NCBI GenBank assembly: GCA_964035015.1
Contig: OZ036005.1
Coordinates: forward strand, 14,115,968-14,179,967
From: Corallium rubrum
Taxonomy: Eukaryota > Cnidaria > Anthozoa > Scleralcyonacea > Coralliidae
Direction of reading: 5' to 3'
DNA length: 64,000 nucleotides
The notes under the pieces were generated by a model. The model was not told the origin of the DNA. It was given only the letters and a program-made list of their open reading frames with translations, and made no database searches. The position numbers were made by a program, and so were the translations under genes. This document shows, piece by piece, positions 1 through 10,919 of this stretch. The stretch's first letter is position 1. Every line of letters begins with the position of its first letter.

Positions 1-444
1 AGCTCAAATTCCAACTGTTGGGGCCGGCCAAATCTCTCCGTTTCTTGTCCGCAGTCGTCCTACCATCTATCCAAGCGTTTAACTTCGTCGTCTGCCTTGT
101 TTAATTTACTTTCTACCTGCGCGTTCCAGTTGTCGATTTCATCTTCTTTCTCGTCGTTTATAATCTTAAATATTTCCACAGCTCTTCGCGAATGTTCCAC
201 CTCTGGGCGATAATGCTTTCAGCGCTTCCATTTGCCGTTGTATGGCGATATCCCTGTTTGAATCCAACACGGCGTTGGTTCTCCACAAGCAATAAGTAGC
301 TGTTTCAATTTCGTCTCCAAAACAGCGTTTGCTTTCACGTTGTCTTCCGTCATTTTCAAGCCACGGATTCGTATTAGTTAAGGACAATTTAGAAATAACC
401 TGATCCCGTCGGAGGTGCCACGTTTCGCAAATTACTCGCCTCAT
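1..444 (-). pseudogene. retroelement gag-like coiled-coil remnant
   Basis: The minus strand encodes a charged, helix-rich protein. The first open part (444 to 166) includes the stretch ALKALSPRGGTFAKS. After a frame change the reading continues as a coiled-coil-like segment (KEDEIDNWNAQVESKL, then RFGRPQQLEFE) to the window edge, with one in-frame stop near position 50. Q/E/L-rich segments of this kind precede or form the gag region of many animal LTR retroelements, so I read it as a decayed gag-like fragment. No catalytic motif is visible. A coiled-coil host gene fragment is the alternative. The frame break and the stop argue that it is not functional. Confidence 0.3.
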
Positions 445-666
445 GGAGTAGGTATCTACGAAAAGTCACTGATTTAAACACAAAATGAACAATATTTTAT
501 TATTTAATCACATTCTCAACTCGCTATTACTCGATGTCTCGTCTCGCTAAATCGCCTTGTCTCGATCGCTAACAACAATAAATACATGCAAAACATGTCA
601 ATCATGCACCCTGCTCTCTTCTCATTGGCTAACGCGCGCGTTTGGTGAGCAGGCTTGTTTCCGGTC

Positions 667-985
667 ACGCAACCTTCGTAATAAGACAGCAAAAACTGTG
701 GCTGAAAAATTTTACAACGATTACATCATTCGTTTTGGATTCCCACCAAAGATCCATCAAGACCAGAGTGCAGAACTTGATAATCAACTCCTCAGGAGGC
801 TGAAGCAATTTTGTGGCGTTAATCATTGTCGTACTACACCCTACCACTCGCAGGGAAATGGGCAGGTGGAGCGGTTCAATAGAACCCTGTTGGACATGCT
901 CCGTACACTTCCCGAGAATGAGGAGTCGCGATGGAAAGATCACGTGGGGAAAGTCGTGCATGCATATAACTGCACGCGATCCTGA
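667..985 (+). pseudogene. Ty3/gypsy integrase core fragment
   Basis: This is part of the rve (DDE/RNase H-fold) integrase core that joins retroelement cDNA to the chromosome. Visible motifs are the region around the second Asp (FGFPPKIHQDQ, where families usually read H.DQG), followed by TTPYHSQGNGQVERFNRTL with the third catalytic Glu in GQVERFNRTL, and the downstream VVHAYNCTRS. The first catalytic Asp and the zinc-binding HHCC domain are missing upstream, and similarity stops at about 985. The upstream part of the same ORF is unrelated. It is a short, double-truncated insertion remnant, distinct from the larger gypsy element at 6.6-16.4 kb, whose integrase lies on the other strand. Confidence 0.8.
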
Positions 986-1502
986 TATTCGAGTAATGGC
1001 CAGTTAACGAGCAATGGAAGGAGGCAGGAGCCGTTAATTCTGTGGTGTGTAGTTCTGACTGACAAGGGGCAAAACATGTAATTGCCTGCGCTGAATCGCT
1101 TTCTGCAACCAATTCAAGATATAGAGGCTGAAATGCGTGAAGAAGGGAAAGGCTGTGAAGAAAGGGCGGAAGATGACGATGAAGATGAGGTGATCAACCA
1201 AGGTTACATTACTCTAGGGAAGAACTGCATTATACGTTAAAACGGAACGGAGGAAGAGTTGTTGGGCTATATGATGAAGTGTCATTGACTCATTGTTGTA
1301 TAAGCAACTTCATAAATACAAGAACGGAAGCTCAGATAGAAAAACCCTCCTCTCTCTGATCAATGGTGGTCCCTGGCGAAGAAATTTCAGAAATTCGCAA
1401 AGCGCGGTGCCAATTAAGAACTTGGTTCAACATCGCGAGGTGATTCGTGCAGCCAGATGTAGTGGTCAACTTATATGGAAACGACTACGATGGTTTTTGA
1501 TA
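986..1502. other. no gene recognised
   Basis: This stretch has an acidic-coding-looking patch around 1130-1200 (GAA/GAT-rich) that may be the eroded tail of the preceding retroelement. I see no domain, RNA gene or structured repeat. Confidence 0.4.
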
Positions 1503-1700
1503 CTGCGTTGCACTGCGTTGTATTGTATTGTATTGTATCGTATCGTGTCGTGTCGTGTCGTGTCGTGTCGTGTCGTGTCGTGATCGTGTCATGTCGTGTC
1601 GTGATCGTGTCGTATCGTATTGTATTGCGTTGAATTGTATTGTATTGCGTTGTGTTGTATTGTATTCGGTATTGCCTTGCCTTGCCTTGCCTTGCCTTGT
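1503..1700. repeat. pentanucleotide satellite (TGTAT/TGTCG/TTGCC)n
   Basis: This is an interrupted 5-bp tandem array that changes unit along its length: TGTAT, then TGTCG, then mixed TGTAT/TGCGT, ending in TTGCC units. Any ORF here (VVSCRVVSC and its complement) is a repeat artefact. The period and unit drift resemble the longer TACAA/CACAG array at 43.7-44.6 kb. Confidence 0.9.
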
Positions 1701-1791
1701 CTTCGACAATCTATTCATTAGCTTAAGATTGGATTTCGCGACGGCGCGTTTATAACTCCATGTATGTGTCAACACGTTATGTAAAGCTACG

Positions 1792-1861
1792 GTTACACAC
1801 ACCGATTTATGTCGCCAGTTTGTGTCGCAACGGCATTGCGAGATAAATCGGTGTGTGTAAC
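1792..1861. repeat. 18-bp perfect inverted repeat (hairpin)
   Basis: Positions 1792-1809 and 1844-1861 are perfect reverse complements (right arm TAAATCGGTGTGTGTAAC), separated by 34 nt. The CACCGATTTATG core recurs in direct orientation just downstream near 1873-1886, so the arms belong to a small repeated unit. It is probably the core of a short MITE. Confidence 0.7.
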
Positions 1862-2151
1862 ATACCCAGTCGACACCGATTTATGCGTTGCTGGAGCATT
1901 GTAAGTTTTTTTTAAGGGATCAAAATTTTGTCTGCTCATACGTTTATATTTTATTCATTTATTTTCTTGTCTTTTAATTAAGTGATGTTATTGGACTATT
2001 TTTGACATAACATAAAGAAATGGGCGATCTTCCATTATGTCCTGCCTATATCTACTGAATTCATGTTTGCCACATTATATTTACAACTTAACTAAGTATT
2101 CACAACAGTCTGAAACGGGTCTCAATTTATCTCAGTGTCCGTCCGATGAAC

Positions 2152-2445
2152 CTAAAGAGATCGCACATTAGGCGTTAGGCAGCCAAAGATTCGGCAAAGC
2201 CAATTAGATTGCTCAATTCGGGGCAAATACGGCAAAGATTTGGAACACTTCGTGTTCGGCCAATCAGAAGAGCTAAATCGAGTCAAATTCGGCAAAATGG
2301 CTGCCAGATACGGCAAACCAATCAGTGCTCGGAATTTAACTTGTTTTGACCAACCAGAGTGGCTAAATCGGGGTAAATAAGTCAAAATGGCCGCCAAGTT
2401 CGGCAGGCCTATTAATCAGTGCCACAAGGGCGTCTAAAAACCCGC
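2152..2445. repeat. degenerate tandem repeat with CCAATCAG and AAAATGGC blocks
   Basis: About four diverged units of roughly 60-70 bp alternate CCAATCAGxxxxGCTAAATCG with TTCGGCAAAATGG-type blocks. The unit carries CCAAT-box-like and YY1-like (AAATGGC) words, so it could be promoter-derived, but no gene start follows. I treat it as an intergenic degenerate repeat. Confidence 0.45.
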
Positions 2446-2525
2446 GCTACACTCACGCAATGGTCCTGGACACTAAATATTACCAGGGTTAAGTCACGTT
2501 GGCCTGAAAAACAGAGAAAAAAATC

Positions 2526-2563
2526 TTCTCGACGTTTCGAGCGAAGGCCCTTCGTCAGGAGAA
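2526..2563 (-). ncRNA. hammerhead-ribozyme-like motif, PLE copy A
   Basis: On the minus strand the core boxes CUGACGA (2552-2558) and GAAACGUC (2531-2538) are in canonical order. UUCUC before and GAGAA after can form stem I. The ACGU inside GAAACGUC is self-complementary, which matches the minimal stem III of PLE hammerheads that pair as dimers. Stem II between the boxes is weak, with at most 2-3 pairs. PLEs are known to carry hammerhead motifs in their terminal repeats. Activity is unproven. Confidence 0.6.
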
Positions 2564-2813
2564 ATTAGTAAACAACTCACATGCGGTCACGCGTATTTAT
2601 AGCAGAGCTACAATGGGAATCACGTGAACGCATGTAAGCCAATAAAAACAAAGTGAACGAATAAATTAATATGTAATTTTAGCCTGTGTGCAGGTGCTGA
2701 CCCAATTTGTGGGTCAGCTACCTGTAAATAGGCAAAGAAACAGGTTATAAATTACTATTTAAATCATCAGAAAAAGGTTAAGGAAAAGGTGTGGAATATG
2801 GTGGCGGAGTGAG

Positions 2814-4690
2814 CTAAATGAAAGAGAATCGCTCATTGAGGCCATGAGGGTGAATGGTACCAAGTTTGTAAATGAGACGCATTTCTTGTTTACGACAAGT
2901 ATCGTTACAACCTGTAATGGGCTGAATGGCACAGATTTTCATGTTAGAAAAGGAGTGGTTGGCACTGTTGAAGTGCCTGGCAACAGGTTTGTTTTGCACA
3001 TTGTTTTTGACATCACGAAGGTGTTCAACAAACCTGTCACCTAAACGTCTTCCAGTTTCTCCGATGTAAAGCATGGGACATTTTCTGCAAGAGATACAGT
3101 AAATGAGGTTGGAGGAAGTGCAAGTGAAACTGGGGGTTATGTTGAACCTACATTTTGGAGCCGAAATTGAAATGAGGAGTCTAAATATTTACAGGTGTTG
3201 CACCTACCACGACAGCAAGAGCTGGTGCCAACATGTGATACCAAGGCTTGCTGCAGTGAGCTGTGAACAACGTTTTCCCGGATGTTTTTGTTATGCCGAA
3301 AAGATACTAGGGGTTTCTCAGAGAAAATGGAAGATGTTTCTGGGTCATTTTTAATGAGGTCGAAATTGCGGCTAATGATATCCCTTACTTTGAAATTGAA
3401 GGGATGAAAAGTGAGAACTAGAGGTACTTTTTCATTAGAAATGGTAGCCAAAGGTTCGCTTAAGGTGTCTGAACGGGAAATGTTGGAGACCTTGTGTAAG
3501 GCAGTGTCTAAGAGGTGGGAAGGATAACCGCGATTAACAAAAAAGTTTCCCATTTCCAAACATTTGGCATTGAAATCGTCATCTTCACTGCAGAGGCGGC
3601 GAAGACGAAGAAATTGAGAGAAAGGAATGGAAGTTTTGGTGTGTTTAGGATGATGAGAGGAGAAGAGGAGGTAGCTATGAGAGTCAGTGGTCTTGTAAAA
3701 GACAGAAGTGCTCAGCTTATTACCATTAATGGAGACGAGAATATCTAAGAACGACACACTAGTCTCACTGATCTCCCATGTGAACTGGAGTGCTGGGTGG
3801 AAGTCATTAACATAGTTAATGAAGCAAACCAGGTCAGCGCGCGAACATGATGCAGTGCCTAAGCAATCATCAATGAACCGACCATAGTAGTCAGGTAGGA
3901 AACCAGTGTATTGTTCAAAGATTTGTTTTTCCACATAACCAACAAATAAGTTGGCATAGTTAGGGCCCATTTTGGTACCCATGGCTACACCACTAACTTG
4001 TTGGTAATGCTCACCATCAAATGAAAAATTGTTGAGGGTGAGCACTAACTCGGCCAGGCGTAACAAAGTAGTGGTCGATGGCTCCCGAGTTGTGCGTTGA
4101 TCAAAGAAATATTTAAGTGCTTGAAGACCATCGTGATGCGGGATGACAGTGTAGAGTGATTTGACATCCATGGTGAAGATGAAGTGATGTGAACCCTGAA
4201 AACTAATATGGTCACAAATTTTCAGAGCATGTTTGGTGTCCTTGATGTAAGAAGGTAAATTCTTAACCAAGGGCGCCATGATGTGGTCAAGGTAGGATGA
4301 AATGGCTTGGGTAGGGCAACCACAAGCAGACACTATAGGTCTACCTGGGTTGTTGGGTTTGTGAATTTTGGGAAGGTAGTACATGACAGGTGTGTGTGGA
4401 GTGGTGGTTAGGAGATTGCTTGCTGTATCAGGCAATTTCCCAGTGGTGATGAGGTTGTTGATGGTGGATCGAATGGTGGTGTTGTGTTGGGATGTTAAAT
4501 CACCATCAACTCTGCTGTAAAAAGCAGTGTCGCTTAGTTGCCTTTGAGCCTCTTCGCGGTACAAATCAGCTCTCCAGAGAACCAAAGCACCACCTTTGTT
4601 AGCAGGTTTGATGACAATATCATTCCGGCTACGCAATGATTTTAAAGCACTTAATTCACTAGAGCTGAGATTAGATGGCCTTTTGGGCCT
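2814..4690 (-). pseudogene. PLE polyprotein: RT, Cys-rich linker, GIY-YIG endonuclease
   Basis: PLE proteins reverse transcribe their RNA and nick DNA with a GIY-YIG nuclease. The ORF (4636 to 3137) shows the N-terminal motif DIVIKPANKGGALVLW, the RT core with [16 protein letters not shown] (catalytic Asp), GVAMGTKMGPNYANLF and the active-site box GRFIDDCLG. Near the end comes a Cys cluster (SSCCRGRCNTCKYLD). A frame change near 3150 separates it from the GIY-YIG part (3074 to 2814), which begins LYIGETGRRLGDR and ends HPHGLNERFSFI. Upstream of the ORF, the reading PPFRPKRPSNLSSSELS extends the N terminus towards 4690 with no clear start. The frameshift makes this copy non-coding as a whole. 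Intact PLE proteins are longer at the N terminus. Confidence 0.85.
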
Positions 4691-4766
4691 AAAAGGTGGG
4701 AGCTGATCTATATCATGTCTTCATTGTCGAATGAAAAGATCAAGGGAGCCAAATTGATCTTTTCTA

Positions 4767-6196
4767 TTGGTTAAGAATTTACCTTCTTACATCAAGGACA
4801 CCAAACATGCTCTGAAAATTTGTGATCACATTAGTTTTCAGGATTCACATCATTTCATCTTCACCATGGATGTCAAATCACTCTACACTGTCATCCCGCA
4901 TCACGATGGTCTTCAAGCACTTAAATATTTCTTTGATCAACGCACAACTCGGGAGCCATCGACCACTACTTTGTTACGCCTGGCCGAGTTAGTGCTCACC
5001 CTCAACAATTTTTCATTTGATGGTGTGTATAACCAACAAGTTAGTGGTGTAGCCATGGGTACCAAAATGGGCCCTAACTATGCCAACTTATTTGTTGGTT
5101 ATGTGGAAAAACAAATCTTTGAACAATACACTGGTTTCCTACCTGACTACTATGGTCGGTTCATTGATGATTGCTTAGGCACTGCATCATGTTTGCGCGC
5201 TGACCAGGTTTGCTTCATTAACTATGTTAATGACTTCCACCCAGCACTCCAGTTCACATGGGAGATCAGTGAGACTAGTGTGTCGTTCTTAGATATTCTC
5301 ATCTCCATTAATGGTAATAAGCTGAGCACTTTTGTCTTTTACAAGACCACTGACTCTCATAGCTACCTCCTCTTCTCCTCTCATCATCCTAAACACACCA
5401 AAACTTCCATTCCTTTCTCTCAATTTCTTCGTCTTCGCCGCCTCTGCAGTGAAGATGACGATTTCAATGCCAAATGTTTGGAAATGAGAAACTTTTTTGT
5501 TAATCGCGGTTATCCTTCCCATGCACCTCTTAGACACTGCCTTACACAAGGTCTCCAACATTTCCCGTTCAGACACCTTAAGCGAACCTTTGGCTACCAT
5601 TTCTAATGAAAAAGTACCTCTAGTTCTCACTTTTCATCCCTTCAATTTCAAAGTAAGGGACATCATTAGCCGCAATTTCGACCTCATTAAAAATGACCCA
5701 GAAACATCTTCTATTTTCTCTGAGGAACCCCTAGTATCTTTTCGGCATAGCAAAAACATCCGGGAAAACGTTGTTCACAGCTCACTGCAGCAAGCCTTGG
5801 TATCACATGTTGGCACCAGCTCTTGCTGTCGTGGTAGGTGCAACACCTGTAAATATTTAGACTCTTCAATTTCAATTTCGGCTCCAAAATGTAGGTTCAA
5901 CATAACCCATAGTTTCACTTGCACTTTCTCCAACCTCATTTACTGTATCTCTTGCTGGAAGACGTTTAGGTGACAGGTTTGTTGAACACCTTTGTGATGT
6001 CAAAAACAATGTGCAAAACAAACCTGTTGCCAGGCACTTCAACAGTGCCAACCACTCCTTTTCCAACATGAAAATCTGTGCCATTCAGTCCATTACAGGT
6101 TGTAACGATACTCGTCGTAAACAAGAAATACGTCTCATTTTCAAACTTGGTACCATTCACCCTCACGGCCTCAATGAGCGATTCTCTTTCATTTAG
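4767..6196 (+). pseudogene. PLE polyprotein fragment: RT core to GIY-YIG
   Basis: Plus-strand reading begins at VKNLPSYIKD and contains the RT boxes GVAMGTKMGPNYANLF and GRFIDDCLG. An insertion near 5521 shifts the frame (4767-5606 to 5497-5973). The Cys linker CCRGRCNTCKYLD follows. A deletion near 5957 removes the start of the GIY-YIG domain: the sequence jumps from LIYCISCWKTF to the C-terminal nuclease part, read from 6011 (NKPVARHFNSANHSF) to the stop at 6194-6196. The N-terminal third is absent. This copy is dead as a protein source, though each piece is well conserved. Confidence 0.85.
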
Positions 6197-6446
6197 CTCA
6201 CTCCACCACCATATTCCACACCTTTTCCTTGACCTTTTGCTGATGATTTAAATAGTAATTTATAACCTGTTTCTTTGCCTATTTGCAGGTAGCTGACCCA
6301 CAAATTGGGTCAGCACCTGCACACAGGCTAAAATTACGTATTAATTTATTTGTTTACTTTGTTTTTATTGGCTTACATGTGTTCACGTGATTCCCATTGT
6401 AGCTCTGCTATAAATACGCGTGACCACATGTGAGTTGTTTACTAAT

Positions 6447-6487
6447 TTCTCCTGATGAAGGACCTTCGCTCGAAACGTTGAGCAGAT
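6447..6487 (+). ncRNA. hammerhead-ribozyme-like motif, PLE copy B
   Basis: This copy has the fully canonical first box CUGAUGA (6452-6458) and a second box GAAACGUU (6472-6479). The last base differs from the other copies (U for C at the expected cleavage position, still an allowed H). Flanking UUCUC and GAGCAG give a weaker stem I. Stem II is weak, as in the other copies. Confidence 0.55.
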
Positions 6488-6738
6488 TTTTCTCTGTTTT
6501 TCAGGCCAACGTGACTTAACCCTGGTAATATTTGAATAATTTAAAATAGTTTCTTAACAGTCACTAAGTACTACATGTTTCTCATGTTAAGCAATATGCA
6601 TGACTTTTAATGATCCATGCCTGCAGTGCCTTCAGTTAATCTGTGAAGCCATAGCGTTGGGGTTCAACTGGCGTTCTTCTAGATCGCCGTCCAGTAGTTT
6701 CTTTAGTCGCTGACCATTTTCCAGCGTTCCGAAAAGGA

Positions 6739-8526
6739 CTAGACTTTGGTTCGCGGAGGTGTCCAAAGGCTCTTCTTCATTATTCTTTGTCTCGCTGTAG
6801 CCATTTGTTCGACAATTGTTTCCACCGTTATTTCCTCAGTCTCTTCCTCATCCTCAGCCTGTTGATTTTCCGTGCGCTCTTCACTTGTTTGGTCATCACC
6901 CATTTCTCTAGGAGACAAGAAAACCCACGCTTCCTTGTAAATCCAATTCTTCAATGGTGGTCCAAGGTAAGGTCTAAGGCGATCTGCATGAACAACTTTC
7001 GGTTTGGCTCTGGGATTCTCTTGGACGCGATATACGACGTCTGATAACACGGATGTAATGAGGTATGGTCCTGTCCATGGACAGCTCAACTTTGGGCTTC
7101 TGCTCTTTCTTCGACGCTTATCGTATAGCCATACATTGTTTTCAATTTGGTAAGGGTGTCCTGCTAGTTTCTTGCCATAATTTCTCTTTTGTCGCACTGA
7201 ACATTTCTTTAACATAGTACGAGCAGATTCATGCGCACTGGTCAATCTCTGTCTCAAAGCTTCAACATAAGGTGATTTAAATAGCTGAGCATCAGGTGAC
7301 TGTTCAGTGATAACATCTAACGTCATTTCAACTTCGCGCCTCAGCATTAACTGGTTTGGAGTTTCCCCGATTGACTCATGAACAGAGCTTCTACAAGCCA
7401 TCAAGCAGCTCGCCAGTTGGGTATCCCAGTCGGTCTGATCCACACGTACTTTGGCTCTCAGCATTTCCACTAATGTCCGGTTAAACCGTTCCACTTGGCC
7501 ATCCGATTGAGGGTGAAACGGGATGGTACGGGTTTTATCAACGCCAAGCAATCGGCATACCTCCTTCATGACGTTAGATTCGAAATTGGTTCCTTGATCG
7601 CTATGCAGTTGTCGAGGGATACCAAAACGTGAAATAAACTCGTTGACCAGTTTATCTGCTACAGTGGTCGCTTCTTGATTCGGAATAGCATAACACTCAG
7701 TCCATTTAGTGAAGTAGTCCGAGAGAACAAGAATATACTTGTTCCCTCGCGGTGTTACTGGTAGGGGTCCCAAAATGTCTACAGCGATACGCTCTATAGG
7801 TGCACCAACGATGTACTGTCGCAATGGAGCACTGCGTTTCTTTCCATAATTCCTCTTTGAACCACATTCATGGCAATGAATCACATATCTGTATACTTTC
7901 TTGGTGAGTACTGGCCAGTAATATCGGTGTCGCAAAGCGTTTGTTGTCTTGCTAACACCCCTATGACTCGCCGTTGTATGGTCACGGTGCGCCCGAATGG
8001 CAAGTTCACGAAGACGTTGTGGAAGTACAATCTGATGTCGAACGCGCTCCCCGTCGTCACTTTCCCATCTCCTCCCCAAAAGACCATTATCTAGAGATAT
8101 TTGGCTCCACTCTGCCCATAATGTCTTAATTGAAGGACTCAGGTCGGATACATCTTCCCATGCTGGCTTATTCTCAGATGTGGCTTTGAGATGAATGAAA
8201 GAGTCCACGTCTGAGTACTCATGCTGGCACTTTTTGAGAAAATCTGTTGTCCACTCGGGTTCTATCTTTACGGTGGAACACGTTGCAGCATGAATGGAAT
8301 CCTTCTCGCTCCAATTTGAGCTAATTGGGTTGGTGCCACATCCACTGTGATCAGATGAGCGGTCCAACGTGCCAGTTAACTCTACCGGTGTTGTTTGGGT
8401 AGACATGTGACGAGTTGTTTTCGGCTCCTCCTGGTTGAGTCTGGCACACCATTTGCAACGTTCTGTGCATGGCCGTCGAGACATTGAATCTGCATTACTA
8501 TGTATGCCTTTTTCCAGCGATCGCAC
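6739..8526 (-). pseudogene. gypsy-1 integrase (long ORF)
   Basis: A 595-residue open frame. It begins in the RNase H tail (NADSMSRRP at about residues 11-19), then carries the zinc-binding part (HRGVSKTTNALRHRYYWP ... CHECGSKR, an HHCC-type finger), then the rve core: ILGPLPVTPRGNKYILVLSDYFTKW (first Asp), HSDQGTNFES (second Asp), and HPQSDGQVERFNRTL (catalytic Glu). After it come a C-terminal GPY/F-like region (CPWTGPYLI) and an acidic tail. All catalytic residues are visible and the core is uninterrupted. The frame stops at 6739, but similar sequence continues in another frame (ENGQRLKKLLDG) to about 6640, so the tail is frameshifted. Because the upstream domains are split by a LINE, the integrase could not be made as part of a normal polyprotein. 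Confidence 0.85.
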
Positions 8527-8527
8527 A

Positions 8528-8768
8528 AATAATGGCGGTGTTGTTTCACGAACTCACAACGGCTAACATTTCACAACGAGTAACGCAATAATTTCTTTCT
8601 GACTTCGTGAGAGTTCTACTGGAATATGCTATCGGTTTCTCGTCTCCATTCTGTTACTTGTAACAAAACTGCCCCAATGCCATGATTGCTAGCATCCGTA
8701 TCCAGTATGAACTTCTCTTCGAGCTTAGGGTAGGCTAGAATAGGCGCGGAGCTAAGTTTTCGTTTCAA
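8528..8768 (-). pseudogene. gypsy-1 RNase H fragment
   Basis: Minus-strand reading gives [19 protein letters not shown], then [14 protein letters not shown] (RNase H catalytic Asp in DTDAS) and RNYCVTRCEMLAVVEF (second acidic residue in CEMLA). This is the RNase H-like domain that removes RNA from the hybrid during reverse transcription. It is broken by frame changes, separated from the integrase ORF by a stop, and separated from its RT by 3 kb of inserted LINE. Confidence 0.8.
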
Positions 8769-9107
8769 AAAGACAAAAATACTTTATTGTACCCCATTAA
8801 AAAAAAAACAATTACAAATTTTAAAGTGTGTTTTACATAGTTTCGGTACTGACTACCTGTAATAACCATAAGGGCTAAAAATATCAGGCAGTCAAATAGT
8901 CACAACACTGGCAATTTTAAAAATTCCACTGAGATGGCGGGTATTCACACATATGCAAAACACAAATACAGACAGAGAAAATAACTACTACACACCACCA
9001 GGAGATTTATTTACTTTGGTTTATATAAAACAAAAAAACTATGAGAGATAAAATTTTATCAAATATTTGAAAAGGAAAATTATTTAGCAAGTATTATTGG
9101 AAGGAAT

Positions 9108-10787
9108 TTAATAGTTATTAATTAAGCTAGCTTTTAAATTCTTTTTCAATTGAGAAATGGAGAAATTTTTTTTACTTTCGTCAAGGGAGTTCCAAATTTT
9201 GGCTCCTTGATATCTCAAATTAAAAATTCCATAATTAGTTCTAGTTTTAGGGATAGAATAAGTTTGTTTAGATGCAAGTCTAGTATTATAATTATGTATT
9301 TTACTGACAGGAGTAAAAAAATCTTTGAATACAGTTGGCAATGTATTGTTATGGTATTTATGCATAAATTTTGTAATATGTAAGGTAACAATGTCCTGAA
9401 ACTTGATTATTTTAAGACATTTAAACAGAGGGCTTGAGTGCGCATCAAATTTAGAAAAAGTCATTATACGTGTTGCTTTTTTCTGCAAAATATATAATGG
9501 ACTCAGAGTAGTTGACTAAGTACTACCCCAAGCAAGTATACCATAAATTAAAAAGGGGTATATTAAAGCATAATAAAGGTTGATAAGAGTATTTAAATTT
9601 ACATAGTAACGAAGTTTGGAAAGGATACCAATAGTTCTCTTAATTTTTTCGCAATGTGATCAACTTGGCTTTTCCAGTTTAAATGTGAATCAATTAAGAC
9701 ACCAAGGTACTTAATACAATAATGTCTTTTTAATACTTTACCATTAATTTCTAATTTTATATCATTTATTATTTTCTTTTGTGGAGGATGAAATATAACA
9801 AAGTTTGACTTTTCTACATTTAAAGATAGCTTGTTAGCACACAACCAAATGTGAATATTGTTTAGGTCTCTGTTCAAGTTTGACTGGAGAAACAAAATAT
9901 TTTTATGTTGATAAAATAAGTTAGAATCATCTGCAAAGAGATGAAAATCCAAGAGCTCTGAACACTTATTAAAATCATTTATGTATAATAAAAACAATAG
10001 AGGACCGAGAACTGAACCCTGAGGAATTCCACAAGAAACTATATTTGAATCAGACAAAATATTATTTAATGAAACAAATTGTTGCCTGTTTTTAAGATAT
10101 GAAACAAACCACTCCTTTGCTATTCCTCGGATGCCATACTTTTCTAATTTTTTAATTAAAATCCCATGATCGACTGTATCAAAAGCCTTGCTGAAGTCAA
10201 GGAATATTCCACAGGAGTAATTTCATTCCTCTATTGCTAGTTGTATTTTATCAATAATACTTAAAATTGCATGATCAGTAGAATGGTTGGCACGAAAACC
10301 AAATTGCTTATCATACAAAATATTTTTCTTTTCAAGAAAATCAAGTAGTCTATTTGAAAACTGGAATAATTTTTGCTACCTTAAAACTATTTGGAACCTC
10401 CCCAATGGAAAAAGAAATGTTAAATAAGATTTCAAGAGGTTGAGATATGACATATTTAAGTATTTTCAATATTTTTACTGGTATACTAAAAGGTCCAGAT
10501 ACTTTGCCATATTTCAATTTTGAAATTTCATCTTCTATTTCCATGGATGTGGCAGGATAAATATAAAAGCTATCAACACTAGATACCGACATGTAATCTA
10601 GTGGTGATTTATCCACGTTTGGTATAGTGCTTGCAAGCTGGTCCCCAATATTAGCAAAATATCTACATAAAGCATTAGCAATTTCCTTTGTATCAGTTAT
10701 TTCACGGTCATTATCTACAATCTTTGTAGGTGTTTGATAAGTTTTAGGATTTAAACGAATAATTTGTTTAATTCCTTTCCAAACCAA
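9108..10787 (-). pseudogene. LINE-1 reverse transcriptase and C-terminal region
   Basis: Three open pieces on the minus strand belong to one RT. The piece 10787-10350 covers the region upstream of the palm (ISKLKYGKVSGPFSIPVKILK). The piece 10057-9599 has the core GIPQGSVLGPLLFLLYIND and the active-site box FADDSNLFY. The piece 9488-9108 is the C-terminal tail (KIHNYNTRLASKQTY ... GAKIWNSLDESKKNFS) typical of CR1/L2/Jockey-group LINEs. The section between 10057 and 10350 still reads as RT (fingers/palm) but carries stops. The protein would copy element RNA at the nicked target; here it is inactive. Confidence 0.85.
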
Positions 10788-10919
10788 CTTACTATTTTGT
10801 GTATTTTTTTATGAAATAGTCATTATAATATTTACTTTTGCTTATTCGCAGAAGATGGTTTAGTTTATTTCTATAAAATTTAAATTTAGAGTAATAATAA
10901 AAAGAATTATTATTCATTG

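Larger units (their letters stand above)
2477..4765 (-). mobile_element. Penelope-like element copy A (5' truncated)
   Basis: This minus-strand PLE runs from a head near 4700-4765 to a 3' terminus at about 2477, beside a terminal block that carries a hammerhead-like motif. The same terminal sequence (AACCCTGGTAATATTT in the element's sense) ends three other copies in this window. The head abuts copy B in opposite orientation. The copies are very similar to each other, which suggests fairly recent activity. Confidence 0.85.
4766..6532 (+). mobile_element. Penelope-like element copy B (5' truncated)
   Basis: This plus-strand PLE starts inside the RT domain ([16 protein letters not shown]) directly at the junction with copy A and ends with the shared terminus near 6532. 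Together A and B form a head-to-head inverted pair of about 4 kb with identical outward-facing 3' ends. I could not find a convincing target duplication around the pair. Confidence 0.85.

Noticed and set aside
3103-3748. plus-strand ORFs over PLE copy A (and mirrored ones in B, C and D)
   Set aside because: They are complements of the PLE coding strand and recur only because the element recurs.
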